Assembly: GCF_003730275.1 (NCBI RefSeq)
Contig: NZ_QTTA01000023.1
Span: 56,968-120,967 of the forward strand
Reading direction: 5' to 3'
Source of the DNA: Brevundimonas halotolerans
GTDB lineage: Bacteria; Pseudomonadota; Alphaproteobacteria; Caulobacterales; Caulobacteraceae
DNA: 64,000 nucleotides
Part shown: piece by piece, positions 52,263 through 61,743 of the stretch
How the letters are laid out: the number at the start of each line of letters is the position of its first letter
How positions within the stretch are numbered: position 1 is the stretch's first letter
The notes under the pieces: generated by a model
What the model was told of the DNA's origin: nothing
Seen by the model: the letters and a program-made list of their open reading frames with translations, nothing else
Databases searched by the model: none
Program-made: the position numbers and the translations under genes

Positions 52263-52271
52263 CAAATTCCT

Positions 52272-52381
52272 CCGCTCATCCCCGCGATAGCGGGGACCCA
52301 GCATCGAGCGCATTGCCCTCGCGGCAGGGGTTAGCTCGTCTGGCCAAAGGACTGGGTCCCCGCGTCCGCGGGGATGAGCGG
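52272..52381. repeat. Long inverted repeat between the S9 peptidase and amidase genes
   Basis: Two 30-bp arms (52272-52301 and 52352-52381) are complements over all but two bases, separated by 50 bp. Left arm begins ccgctcatccccgcgatagc. The arms themselves contain shorter palindromes (ccccgcg...cgcgggg). The whole looks like an intergenic repeat element. It lies inside the only open frame for the amidase signal peptide, so it may have altered that gene's start. Confidence 0.7.
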
Positions 52382-54037
52382 AAAGTATGGGGAGCAGGGG
52401 CAGCGCTGGCCGCCGCCCTGACGCTGGGCGGATGCATCAGCGTCGAGGTTCGACGAACGGATGAAAGGAGTGCCGTCGGCTTGGCTGCCACGCAGGCGGC
52501 GGAGGCTCTGGAAACGGCTGAGGCTGCTGAGGCGGAAGCTCTCGAGTATGCTCGTGCCGGTGCGGAAGCAGTGGCCTGGGATCGGGCCGACGCCGACCTC
52601 AGCGACTGCGTACTTCTGCCTGCCGACGTGGCTGTGCTCTGCGCAGATGATCGTTTCACCACTAATGCGGTCATCACCTGGTCGCCATCGGTAACGGAGA
52701 TCGACTGGGCGCCGGGCGACGGCATTCGCGGCATGCCGATCCTGCTGAAGGACAATATCGAGACCTTCGACATGCCGACCACGGCGGGGTCGATGGCGCT
52801 GATCGACAATGCGCCGGGGCGGGATGCCCCGCTGGTCGCGCGACTGCGGGCCGAGGGCGGGGTGATCCTCGGCAAGGCCAATCTGTCCGAATGGGCCAAT
52901 ATCCGCTCCTCGGACTCGATCAGCGGCTGGAGCGCCGTCGGCGGCCTGTCGCGCAATCCCTATGCGCTGGATCGCAACACCTGCGGCTCATCGGCAGGGT
53001 CGGCGGCGGCGGTTGCGGCCGGTCTGGCCCCGGCGGCCATCGGCACCGAGACGGATGGCTCGATCACCTGCCCGGCGGCCATCAACGGTATTGTCGGCTT
53101 CAAGCCCACGGTCGGGTTGGTGTCGCGGACCCATATCGTCCCGATCAGCCGCAGCCAGGACACGGCCGGTCCCATGACCCGCACTGTGCGCGATGCCGCC
53201 GTGGTGCTGACGGTCATCGCCGGCAGTGATCCCGCCGATCCGGCGACCGCCGAGGCCGATGCGCACCGCGTGGATTTTGCCGCAGGGCTGGATGCGGGGT
53301 CGCTGCGCGGCCAGCGGATCGGGGTGATGCGCTTCCTGACCGGCTATTCGACCGGCACGGATCTGGTGTTCGAGGAAAACCTCAGGGCGCTGGAAGCGGC
53401 GGGCGCCATTCTGGTCGAGATCACCGAGGGCCCCAACCGCGGCGCCATCGGCGGGGCCGAGTTCGCCGTGCTGCTGACCGAGCTGAAGGTCGACCTCAAC
53501 CTCTATCTGGCCTCGACCGATCCGGCCCAGGTTTCGACCCGGACCTTGGCCGATGTGATCGCCTTCAATGAGCAGACGCCGCGCGAGCTGGCCCTGTTCG
53601 GACAGGACATCTTCGTGGCCGCCGAGGCGACGGAGGGGCTGGACGATCCGGACTATATCGCGGCACGCGAGCGCTCGTTCCGGCTGGCGGGCCCCGAGGG
53701 CATCGACAGGATGATGGCCGACCACGACGTCGTGGTGCTGATCGCGCCGACCACCGGCCCAGCCTGGTCGATCGATGTGGTCAATGGCGACAACTATCTG
53801 GGATCGGCCAGCCAACTGGCGGCCGTGGCGGGCTATCCGCACCTGACCGTGCCGATGGGCTTTGTCGATGGTCTGCCGGTGGGCATGAGCTTCATTGGCG
53901 GCAAGTGGCAGGACCAGCAGGTACTGTCGTTCGGCTATGCCTTTGAACAGGCGACACAGGCGCGGCGGGACCCCGAGTTCGCCCCGTCGGTCGACCGGAT
54001 GGAGGCGGTGGCGCCGCTGCTGCGGCCTCTGCAGTAG
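52313..54037 (+). CDS. Amidase-signature-family lipoprotein
   Basis: About 574 residues. The catalytic domain shows PILLKDNIETFDMPTTAGS (Lys about 137), NTCGSSAGSAAAVAAGLAP (Ser-Ser) and GTETDGSITCPA (nucleophile Ser), the amidase signature triad. The signal GAALAAALTLGGC ends in a lipobox, so the protein is lipid-anchored. The start is unclear: the TTG at 52313 lies within the inverted repeat, the only ATG in frame (52199) is inside the S9 gene, and the true start may have been disturbed by the repeat. The substrate is unknown. Confidence 0.8.
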   Translation: MPSRQGLARLAKGLGPRVRGDERKVWGAGAALAAALTLGGCISVEVRRTDERSAVGLAATQAAEALETAEAAEAEALEYARAGAEAVAWDRADADLSDCVLLPADVAVLCADDRFTTNAVITWSPSVTEIDWAPGDGIRGMPILLKDNIETFDMPTTAGSMALIDNAPGRDAPLVARLRAEGGVILGKANLSEWANIRSSDSISGWSAVGGLSRNPYALDRNTCGSSAGSAAAVAAGLAPAAIGTETDGSITCPAAINGIVGFKPTVGLVSRTHIVPISRSQDTAGPMTRTVRDAAVVLTVIAGSDPADPATAEADAHRVDFAAGLDAGSLRGQRIGVMRFLTGYSTGTDLVFEENLRALEAAGAILVEITEGPNRGAIGGAEFAVLLTELKVDLNLYLASTDPAQVSTRTLADVIAFNEQTPRELALFGQDIFVAAEATEGLDDPDYIAARERSFRLAGPEGIDRMMADHDVVVLIAPTTGPAWSIDVVNGDNYLGSASQLAAVAGYPHLTVPMGFVDGLPVGMSFIGGKWQDQQVLSFGYAFEQATQARRDPEFAPSVDRMEAVAPLLRPLQ

Positions 54038-54044
54038 GGGGCTC

Positions 54045-54302
54045 TCAGAGCGTCCGCAGGGACGTCCAGTTCAGGTGCAGGGTGCGGATGCCATACCGAA
54101 GTGCGGAGATGCTGGCGACGAGGAGTCCGATGCCCAAGGCACTGTCGGTGGCGGTGTCAGTCAAACCCGCCGACAACATCTCTCGCCAGTGACGAGCGAT
54201 CTGCCAGACGATTACGACCGGGAATACGCTGGCCAATAAGGTGACCATTGTCCCGTTCAACAGGCCGGCGAGCGCTTCTTCCTTGTCCTTGGGCGGTTCC
54301 AT
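54045..54302 (-). CDS. Small hypothetical membrane protein
   Basis: 85 residues from the ATG at 54302; another ATG 9 bp upstream is possible. Two membrane helices (about 19-37 and 53-70) with short charged ends. No recognised family. Convergent with the amidase gene. Confidence 0.6.
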   Translation of the reverse strand: MEPPKDKEEALAGLLNGTMVTLLASVFPVVIVWQIARHWREMLSAGLTDTATDSALGIGLLVASISALRYGIRTLHLNWTSLRTL

Positions 54303-54344
54303 GTCCGGCACCTTAGGGCAGCGGTGCCGGGCGGCAAGGGATGG

Positions 54345-55457
54345 TCAGTCGATCGGCTGATGGGTGAAGCCGCTGACGCCAGTCAGGGGACGGATGTCGC
54401 GTTCGATCTCGACCTCGCTCTCGGCGTAGACGACCAGCAGTTCGGCCAGACAGGTCAGGGCGTTCAGGTGGATGCGCTCATAGCCGTGGCTGGCATCGAT
54501 GCCGAAGGTCAGCAGGGCCGTGCGGATATCGGCCCCAGACTCAAGCGCCGAGGCCGAGTCCGACCGGTAATAGCGGAATACATCCTTCTGCAGGGCGATG
54601 TCGTGGTCGCGTGCCAGCCGCGCCAGCTTGCGCGACAGGTGCCAGTCGAACGGTCCGGTTTGGTCAGCCATGGCCAGGGTGACACCGAACTCGGACGAGT
54701 TCTGGCCCGGCGCCGTCGTGCCGTTGTCGATGGTGATCATGGCGGCGACGTCGGGGACCAGCACGGACGAGGCGCCGACGCCCACCTCCTCGGCGATGGT
54801 AATCAGGGCATAGGTGTCGACCTCGGGCGTGCGGCCTTCGCGGACCATACACTCCAGAGCCGCCAGCAGGGTGGCGACCCCCGCCTTGTCGTCCAGATGG
54901 CGCGAGACAATGTAGCCATTGTCCATGAATTCCGGTTGGGGGTCGATGGCGATGATGTCGCCAACCTCTACGCCCAGGGCTTCAGTCGCGGCACGGTCAT
55001 AGACCCGTTCATCGATGCGCAATTCGACCTGGCTCCAGGCGACGGGCTGGGTGTCGACCTCCTCGTTGAAGGTGTGGCCCGAGGCCTTGAGCGGCAGGAT
55101 GGTGCCCCGGAACCGCTGGCCTTCGGAGAAGATCGTGGCCCGCGCGCCCTCGGCAAAACGCGACGACCAGTGCCCGATGGGCACGACCTCGAGGCGGCCA
55201 TTCTCTTTGATGCGCTTGACCTGGGCACCCAGGGTATCGACGTGGGCCACCAGCGCCCGGGCAGGCTTGGCCTCCTTGCCCGCCAGTTTGGCCCGGATCG
55301 CCCCGCGCCGGGTCAGATCGAACGGAATTCCCAGCCGCTCCAGCTCGCGACAGACCTCCCAGACGGCCTCATCCGTATAGCCCGTGGGGCTTGGGATGTT
55401 CAGCAGGCGCGACAGGCGCTCGGTCAGATAGGCAGAGTCGATAGAGGGAAGGGTCAT
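54345..55457 (-). CDS. M42 family peptidase of the NAGGN osmolyte cluster
   Basis: 370 residues. Metal-site blocks: LVAHVDTLG (His/Asp about 69-74), SRHLDDKAGVATLLAALE (about 186-203), IAEEVGVGAS and HGYERIHLNAL near the C-terminus. M42 peptidases bind two metals and cut peptides. This one sits third in the asnO-ngg operon, 14 bp after ngg; cytoplasmic breakdown or trimming of the osmolyte dipeptide is suggested by that position. Confidence 0.92.
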   Translation of the reverse strand: MTLPSIDSAYLTERLSRLLNIPSPTGYTDEAVWEVCRELERLGIPFDLTRRGAIRAKLAGKEAKPARALVAHVDTLGAQVKRIKENGRLEVVPIGHWSSRFAEGARATIFSEGQRFRGTILPLKASGHTFNEEVDTQPVAWSQVELRIDERVYDRAATEALGVEVGDIIAIDPQPEFMDNGYIVSRHLDDKAGVATLLAALECMVREGRTPEVDTYALITIAEEVGVGASSVLVPDVAAMITIDNGTTAPGQNSSEFGVTLAMADQTGPFDWHLSRKLARLARDHDIALQKDVFRYYRSDSASALESGADIRTALLTFGIDASHGYERIHLNALTCLAELLVVYAESEVEIERDIRPLTGVSGFTHQPID

Positions 55458-55471
55458 GCGTCTCCTTGGTT

Positions 55472-57244
55472 TCAGCTGGTCAGGGCCACGCGGCTGGCCG
55501 CGGCCCCGGACAGGGGGAACAACAGGTCGATGAACCGCTCGGCCGTCGGCTGGGGCTCGTGATTGGCCAGACCGGGGCGCTCATTGGCCTCGATGAAGTG
55601 ATACTCCGGACCCCGGTGGTCGGGAACCATCAGGTCGATGCCGGTGACCGAGATGTCGATGGCGCGGGCGGCCATCACGGCGGCATTGATCAGGGCGGGA
55701 TGCACCTCGCCCGTCACATCATGGATGGTGCCGCCCAGATGCAGATTGGCGGCCTTGCGGACGCGGATTTCCTCACCGGCCGGGGCCACGTCATCGAAGC
55801 CGTAGCCCGCTTCGGCCAGGGTGCGCCGGGCCTCTGCATCCAGCGGGATGCGGGATTCCCCTCCAGTTGCGGCGGCACGCCTGCGGCTCTGGTGGGCGAT
55901 CAGGTCGCGCAGACTGGTGCGCCCGTCCCCCACCACGCGCGGCGGGCGGCGGATGGCGGCGGCCACCACCTTGAAGTCAATGACCACCAGTCTCAGGTCC
56001 TCGCCCTCGACATGATCCTCGACCAACACTTCGGGACAGAGGGCGCGGGCTTCCGCAATGGCGGCCTGAACGTCGTCCAGCGTGGTGAGGCCCACGGCCA
56101 CGCCCTTTCCCTGTTCGCCGCGCGCGGGCTTGACCACCAGGGCGGGACGGCCGGCCAGCGCTGCGGTCAGGGCCTCGGTATCTTCCGGATCATAGCGCTG
56201 CGGCACCGTCAGTCCGGCGTGTTCGACAATGCGGCGGGTCATCCGCTTGTCGTCACAGATGCTGACGGCGACGGCCGAAGTCAGTTCCGACAGGCTTTCG
56301 CGACAGCGGATCGACCGGCCGCCCCAGGTCATGCGCACCAGTCCGCCCTCGGCATCGAGGACATCGGTGGCAATCCCCCGGCGCCGCGCCTCGTCGACGA
56401 TGATCCGGGCATAGGGATTGAGGTCGCTGGCCGGGTCGGGGCCCTTGAATAGCGGTTCGTTGATCGGATTCTTGCGCTTCACCCCGAAGAAGGAGACACG
56501 GCGAAAGCCCAGCTTCTCATAGAGGGCGATGGCCTGTTCGTTGTCGTGGATGACCGACAGATCCATATGGGCCAGCCCACGCGTGCGAAAATGCTCGGCC
56601 AGGCGCCGGACCAGGGCCTCGCCCACGCCCGGCTGGGTGGCCTGCGGATCGACCGCCAGACACCAGAGCGACGAGCCTTCCTCGGGGTCGGAAAACGCCT
56701 TGACGTGATCGACGCCCGTAACCGTGCCGATGATGGCGCCGGTGGTTTCGTCCTCCGCGACGAAATAGGTCAGGGCGCGATCGTCCTTGGGGCTGGAAAA
56801 GAAGTCGGGCCGGATCTGCACCATGCGCCGGGCGGCATAGATGCGGTTGGTCGCCTCTATGTCGTCCTCGGACGCCAGTCGGCGGACGGTGAAGCCCCGG
56901 GGCTGGCGTCGGCCCGGGCGATAGGTGGCCAGTTCCAGCCGGAAGGTGTGCGACGGGTCGAGGAACACCTCCTGCGGGGCCGAGGCCAGCAGCACATGTG
57001 GGTTGCGCACATAGAAGGCGATGTCGCGCCGGTCCGGGCCCTCGGACCGCAGGGCCTCGATCAGGGGCTGGGCATCGGAGAACGTCTGGGCGAACAGCAG
57101 CCGCCCCCAACCCATGTCGAGCACGGCGTCGGGCGTCATCTCGCGCTCGGCGCCGCCGACCATGGGCTTCAGGCCCTCATGGCGCATGCGTTTCAGGCGG
57201 TGCGGCGCCGCGCGTGGCTTTTGACGGGGCGCGTCAGACGCCAT
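55472..57244 (-). CDS. ngg: N-acetylglutaminylglutamine synthetase
   Basis: 590 residues with a fusion architecture. An N-terminal GNAT domain (about 110-250; VDPQATQPGVGEALVRRL, then IALYEKLGFRRVSFFG) adds acetyl. A C-terminal ATP-grasp ligase (about 300-580; ALVVKPARGEQGKGVAVGL, FIEANERPGLANHEP) joins the two glutamines. Together they make N-acetylglutaminylglutamine, a precursor of the osmoprotectant NAGGN. The gene overlaps asnO by 11 bp. Such fused enzymes are known from osmoadapting bacteria. Confidence 0.95.
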   Translation of the reverse strand: MASDAPRQKPRAAPHRLKRMRHEGLKPMVGGAEREMTPDAVLDMGWGRLLFAQTFSDAQPLIEALRSEGPDRRDIAFYVRNPHVLLASAPQEVFLDPSHTFRLELATYRPGRRQPRGFTVRRLASEDDIEATNRIYAARRMVQIRPDFFSSPKDDRALTYFVAEDETTGAIIGTVTGVDHVKAFSDPEEGSSLWCLAVDPQATQPGVGEALVRRLAEHFRTRGLAHMDLSVIHDNEQAIALYEKLGFRRVSFFGVKRKNPINEPLFKGPDPASDLNPYARIIVDEARRRGIATDVLDAEGGLVRMTWGGRSIRCRESLSELTSAVAVSICDDKRMTRRIVEHAGLTVPQRYDPEDTEALTAALAGRPALVVKPARGEQGKGVAVGLTTLDDVQAAIAEARALCPEVLVEDHVEGEDLRLVVIDFKVVAAAIRRPPRVVGDGRTSLRDLIAHQSRRRAAATGGESRIPLDAEARRTLAEAGYGFDDVAPAGEEIRVRKAANLHLGGTIHDVTGEVHPALINAAVMAARAIDISVTGIDLMVPDHRGPEYHFIEANERPGLANHEPQPTAERFIDLLFPLSGAAASRVALTS

Positions 57245-59009
57245 GGGACTGCAGCCACATTTCCAGAACCGCGACCTGCCACAGCTCGGACCCGCGGAGG
57301 GGGGTGATGTGATCGCGCGGGTTTTCGAACAGAGTCTCCAGATACGGGCGCTGGAACAGGCCCCGCTCGCGCGCGACCTGACTGTTCAGACTGTCGCGGA
57401 CCATCTCGAGATAGGGCCCGTCGATGTATTTGAGGGCGGGAACGGGGAAATAGCCCTTCTTGCGGTCGATCACCTCGGACGGCACCACCAGACGGGCAGC
57501 CTCCTTCAGCACGCCCTTGCCGCCCTGTGACAGCTTGTGTTCCGGCGGAATGCGACCGGCCAGTTCGACCAGTTCGTGGTCGAGGAAGGGCACCCGCGCC
57601 TCCAGCCCCCAGGCCATGGTCATATTGTCCACCCGCTTGACCGGGTCGTCGACCAGCATGACCTGACTGTCGAGGCGCAGGGCCTTGTCGACGGCGGTCT
57701 CGGCCCCCGGAATGCCGAAATGGGCGCGGACCAGCTCGAGGCTGGCGTCGGTCTCGGGCAGATAGTCCGGACTGACCTGAGTGCGCAGCGTCGCATCGCT
57801 GCGGTCGAAGAAGGCCCCGGCATAGGTTGCGACCGGATCGGTCGTATCCAGCATCGGCGGGTACCAGTGATAGCCGCCGAACACCTCATCGGCCCCCTGA
57901 CCGGACTGGACGACCTTGATGTGCTTCGCGACCTCCTGGCTGAGCAGGTAGAAGCCGACATTGTCATAGCTGACCATGGGCTCTGACATGGCGCCGATGG
58001 TGCCGGGCAGGGACTGCATCAGCCGGTCATGCGGCACAAAGATCTGGTGGTGGTCGGTGCCATAGTGTTTGGCGATCAGGTCGGAATAGACGAACTCGTC
58101 GCCCTTCTCTTGATTGGCGGCCTCAAAGCCGACCGAAAAGGTCTGCAGACTCGTCTGGCCCAGCTCTGCCAGCAGGCCGACGACCAGGCTGGAATCCACC
58201 CCACCCGACAGCAGCACCCCGACCGGTACATCGGCGACCATGCGGCGCTTCACGGCAATGCGCAGGGCATCAAGCACCTGATCGCGCCAGTCCGCCGCCG
58301 AGAGCCGAGCGTCTTCGGCCCGCCGAACATTCTGCGGCGCCCAGTAGAGGCGGTCGCGATGGGTGCCGTCGGCTTCAAATATGCGCAGGGTCGCCGGTGG
58401 CAGCTTGCGCACCCCCTTCAGGATGGTGTGCGGCGGCGGCACCACGGCGTGGAAGGTCATATAATGGTGCATGCCGACCGGATCGATCGAGGTGTCCACG
58501 TCTCCACCCGCCAGCAGTGACGGCAGGCTGGAGGCAAACCGCATCCGCTTGCCCTGTTCCGCCAGATACAGCGGCTTGATGCCGAACCGGTCGCGGCCCA
58601 TCACCACGCGACCGCTGTCGCGCTCGTGGATGACGAAGGCGAACATGCCGTGGAAGCGGTCGACGCAGGCCTCGCCCCACGCGTGCCAGGCCTTGAGGAG
58701 CACCTCGCTGTCGCCGTCGGAGAAGAAGCGATAGCCCAGACCCTGCAGCTCGGCGCGCAGCTCGGGGTAGTTATAGATACAGCCGTTGAAGACCATCATC
58801 AGCCCGAGGTCGGCGTCGACCATGGGCTGCTGGGCCTTGTCGCTGAGGTCGATGATCTTCAGGCGCCTGTGGCCGAAGGCGACCGGGCCGCGCGCCACCA
58901 CCCCGCTGCCATCTGGCCCGCGTGGGGCGAGCGCCCCGGTCATCCGTTCTACAGCGGCGATGTCGGCCGTCTGCCCGTTGAAATTGATCTCGCCACTCAG
59001 GCCACACAT
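57234..59009 (-). CDS. asnO: N-acetylglutaminylglutamine amidotransferase (asparagine-synthetase-like)
   Basis: 591 residues. Cys 2 is the glutaminase nucleophile (MCGLSGEINF), followed by the amidotransferase domain to about 210. The ATP pyrophosphatase P-loop is VLLSGGVDSSLVVGLL (about 267-282). It amidates the acylated dipeptide to give NAGGN, the last step of this osmolyte pathway. First gene of asnO-ngg-M42, strand minus. The neighbourhood is what separates it from ordinary asparagine synthetase. Confidence 0.95.
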   Translation of the reverse strand: MCGLSGEINFNGQTADIAAVERMTGALAPRGPDGSGVVARGPVAFGHRRLKIIDLSDKAQQPMVDADLGLMMVFNGCIYNYPELRAELQGLGYRFFSDGDSEVLLKAWHAWGEACVDRFHGMFAFVIHERDSGRVVMGRDRFGIKPLYLAEQGKRMRFASSLPSLLAGGDVDTSIDPVGMHHYMTFHAVVPPPHTILKGVRKLPPATLRIFEADGTHRDRLYWAPQNVRRAEDARLSAADWRDQVLDALRIAVKRRMVADVPVGVLLSGGVDSSLVVGLLAELGQTSLQTFSVGFEAANQEKGDEFVYSDLIAKHYGTDHHQIFVPHDRLMQSLPGTIGAMSEPMVSYDNVGFYLLSQEVAKHIKVVQSGQGADEVFGGYHWYPPMLDTTDPVATYAGAFFDRSDATLRTQVSPDYLPETDASLELVRAHFGIPGAETAVDKALRLDSQVMLVDDPVKRVDNMTMAWGLEARVPFLDHELVELAGRIPPEHKLSQGGKGVLKEAARLVVPSEVIDRKKGYFPVPALKYIDGPYLEMVRDSLNSQVARERGLFQRPYLETLFENPRDHITPLRGSELWQVAVLEMWLQSHGV

Positions 59010-59329
59010 GCGCTGGCTCAGACCTCGCTTGTCATTTGAAATTCAGGTGCACGGGCCGTACGCCCCCAAGCTTAACCGCTGCGACCCGGAACCGTTCCGC
59101 CGGGTTTTACGGGCGACGCCGCCCGCGAACCCGGGCTGCGGTCGCAATGACCAGTGTAGCGGCCAACAGTCCGGCACCCAACCCTTGCCAAAGGCTATCG
59201 TCCAGCGGTCCGGGTCAGATCGGCGTCGGTGAGAGCCCCGCCACCCAGCGATGCATGTCGCGACGCCCGGGTGCTCTTCATTGAGCAGGGTCATTGAAGC
59301 GGCTGCCCCCCTGTGCGACACCTGATGCA
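59010..59329. promoter_or_regulatory. Divergent intergenic region between asnO and the COG2308 cluster
   Basis: About 320 bp separating two divergent operons. No gene was accepted. On the minus strand a short frame ending near 59110 encodes GLGAGLLAATLVIATAARV-like hydrophobic sequence plus a basic tail, but it has no start codon and a stop precedes it. Promoters for both operons should lie here; none was clear by eye. Confidence 0.4.
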
Positions 59330-60757
59330 ATGGCGAACAAGCCCGACTTCTTCGACGAAATGAATGGCTCCGGCACGTCCTGCCGACCGCCGTATGCAAG
59401 TTACGCTGACTGGTTCGAGCGTCAGGGCGCGCAGACCCTCAAGAAGAAATCCAAGGACGCCGAGGTCTTCTTCCGTCGCACCGGCATCACCTTCAATGTC
59501 TATGGCCAGCAGGAAGCCGACGAGCGGCTGATCCCCTTCGACATTGTGCCGCGCATCATTTCGGCCCGGGAGTGGAGCCGCCTGACCCGCGGGATCGAGC
59601 AGCGGGTGCGGGCCATCAATGCCTTTCTGCACGACATGTATCATCGGCAGGAGATCCTGCGGTCCGGCCGCATCCCCGTCGATGTGATCGCGGCCAATGC
59701 CGCCTTCCTGCCCCAGATGATCGGGGTCGAACCGCCCGGCGGCATCTACACGCACATCGTCGGCATCGACATTGTCCGCACGGGCGAGGACGACTTCTTC
59801 GTGCTTGAGGACAATGCCCGCACGCCGTCGGGCGTCTCCTACATGCTGGAAAATCGCGAGACGATGCTGCGCATGTTCCCCGAACTGTTCTCGCGGGTCG
59901 CGGTGCGCGAGGTCAGCGACTATCCCAAGCTGCTGCGGCGGTCGCTGGCGGCCAGCGCACCGCGAGGCTGCGCAGGATCGCCCGTCGTGGCGGTCCTGAC
60001 GCCCGGCATCCACAACTCGGCCTATTTCGAGCATGCCTTCCTGGCGGACGAGATGGGTGTCGAACTGGTCGAAGGGCAGGACCTGCAACTGGTCGATGGC
60101 CGCATCGCCATGCGGACCACCCGGGGCTACACCCCCATCGACGTCCTCTATCGTCGGGTCGACGACGAGTATCTGGATCCGATGAGCTTCAACCCGGACT
60201 CCCAGCTGGGCGTGCCGGGGTTGATGGACGTCTACCGGGCCGGGGGCATCACCATCGCCAATGCGCCGGGCACGGGCATCGCCGACGACAAGGCGATCTA
60301 CAGCTACATGCCCGACATCATCCAGTTCTACACGGGCGAGAGCCCCATCCTGAAGAATGTTCCGACCTGGCGGTGCGCCGAGCCCGACGCCCTGGCCTAT
60401 GTGCTGGAACATCTGGACGAGCTGGTCGTGAAGGAAGTCCACGGTTCGGGCGGCTACGGCATGCTGGTAGGGCCCGCCGCCAGCAAGCGGGAGATCGCCG
60501 CCTTTGCCGACAAGCTGAAGGCCCGCCCCGCCAACTATATCGCCCAGCCGACCCTGGCCCTGTCGACCGTGCCGGTGCTGACCAAGGCCGGCCTGGCACC
60601 GCGCCATGTGGACCTGCGCCCGTTCGTCCTCGTCTCTCCCGGCAAGATCGAGATCACCCCCGGCGGCCTGACCCGCATGGCGATGAAGGCGGGATCGCTG
60701 GTGGTGAACTCCAGCCAGGGCGGCGGCACCAAGGACACCTGGGTGCTGGAAGAATGA
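59330..60757 (+). CDS. Circularly permuted ATP-grasp protein (COG2308)
   Basis: 475 residues from the ATG at 59330; ATG 59294 is less likely because it lacks a clear site and family members begin near ANKPDFFDEM. Conserved blocks are IPFDIVPRIISAREW, FVLEDNARTPSGVSYMLENR and KEVHGSGGYGMLVGP, typical of this ATP-grasp group. It may ligate an amino acid or peptide to an acceptor. It leads the COG2308-COG2307-transglutaminase-protease cluster, whose function is unresolved. Confidence 0.9.
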   Translation: MANKPDFFDEMNGSGTSCRPPYASYADWFERQGAQTLKKKSKDAEVFFRRTGITFNVYGQQEADERLIPFDIVPRIISAREWSRLTRGIEQRVRAINAFLHDMYHRQEILRSGRIPVDVIAANAAFLPQMIGVEPPGGIYTHIVGIDIVRTGEDDFFVLEDNARTPSGVSYMLENRETMLRMFPELFSRVAVREVSDYPKLLRRSLAASAPRGCAGSPVVAVLTPGIHNSAYFEHAFLADEMGVELVEGQDLQLVDGRIAMRTTRGYTPIDVLYRRVDDEYLDPMSFNPDSQLGVPGLMDVYRAGGITIANAPGTGIADDKAIYSYMPDIIQFYTGESPILKNVPTWRCAEPDALAYVLEHLDELVVKEVHGSGGYGMLVGPAASKREIAAFADKLKARPANYIAQPTLALSTVPVLTKAGLAPRHVDLRPFVLVSPGKIEITPGGLTRMAMKAGSLVVNSSQGGGTKDTWVLEE

Positions 60758-60797
60758 GGCGGGGCACAGTCACCATGCCGGGTCGGGGAGGGCTGTC

Positions 60798-61739
60798 ATG
60801 CTAGGCAAGACCGCCGCCGGCCTGTTCTGGATGTTCCGGATGCTGGAGCGCAGCGAGAACACGGCGCGTCTGGTCGACGCGGGCTTTCGGATCGCCCTGA
60901 CCCGGTCTGCGGCGGCCGAGGCGGAGTGGGCTTCGGTCATCAGCACCGCCGGTGTCCGCAAGGGCTATCTGGAGCGGTACGACGAGTTCAACGCCGCCAA
61001 CGTCATCGACTATCTGCTGCGGGACAAGGACAATCCCTCCAGCGTCGTCTCGGCCATCAACAGCGCCCGCACCAGTGCGCGGCTGGTGCGCACCGCCCTG
61101 ACCCGTGAGGTCTGGGAGGCGACTAACGAAGGCTGGATGACAATCCGCGAGGTGCTGAAGCGGCCTGTGTCCGAGAACGGCCTGCCCGACATCCTGGCCA
61201 CCATCCGGCGTCAGAATGCCCTGGTGCGCGGGGCCCTGACCGGCACCATGATGCAGAACGACGTCTACAACTTTGCCCATCTGGGGATCTTCATCGAGCG
61301 GGCGGACAACACGGCCCGGATCCTCGACGTCAAATACTATGTGCTGCTGCCGTCGGTGTCCTATGTCGGGTCGTCGCTGGACAATGTGCAGTGGGAGACG
61401 ATCCTGCGGTCGGTCTCGGCGCAGCGGGCCTATCGCTGGCTGAGCGACGGGACCGCCAATCCCCGCCAGATTGCCAATCTGATCATTCTGGACCGGCGCA
61501 TGCCGCGTTCGCTGGCCTTCTGTGCCGGGCAGATTTCCGAGCATCTGGGCTTCCTGGCCGAGGCCTATGGCAGCGAGATGCCCAGCCACGATCTGGCGCG
61601 GGCCCATGTGAAACGGCTGGCGGATCATTCGATCGAGTCGATCTTTGACGCAGGGCTCCACGGCGTCCTGAACGACTTCATCGCCCGCAACCACGCCCTC
61701 GGCCTGCAGATCGAGCAGGACTACAGGTTCTACGGATGA
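60798..61739 (+). CDS. Alpha-E domain protein (COG2307)
   Basis: 313 residues, all helical. Family blocks: LFWMFRMLERSENTARLVDAGFR (about 10-32), REVWEATNEGWM and FAHLGIFIERADNTARILDVKYY. The alpha-E fold usually pairs with COG2308 ATP-grasp proteins, sometimes in the same polypeptide, and may form a complex with it. Function unknown. Confidence 0.9.
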   Translation: MLGKTAAGLFWMFRMLERSENTARLVDAGFRIALTRSAAAEAEWASVISTAGVRKGYLERYDEFNAANVIDYLLRDKDNPSSVVSAINSARTSARLVRTALTREVWEATNEGWMTIREVLKRPVSENGLPDILATIRRQNALVRGALTGTMMQNDVYNFAHLGIFIERADNTARILDVKYYVLLPSVSYVGSSLDNVQWETILRSVSAQRAYRWLSDGTANPRQIANLIILDRRMPRSLAFCAGQISEHLGFLAEAYGSEMPSHDLARAHVKRLADHSIESIFDAGLHGVLNDFIARNHALGLQIEQDYRFYG

Positions 61740-61743
61740 TCCC

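Noticed and set aside
59043..59399. Small gene on the minus strand before the COG2308 cluster
   Set aside because: The frame has no ribosome site, runs across the presumed divergent promoters, and an in-frame stop separates the only hydrophobic piece.
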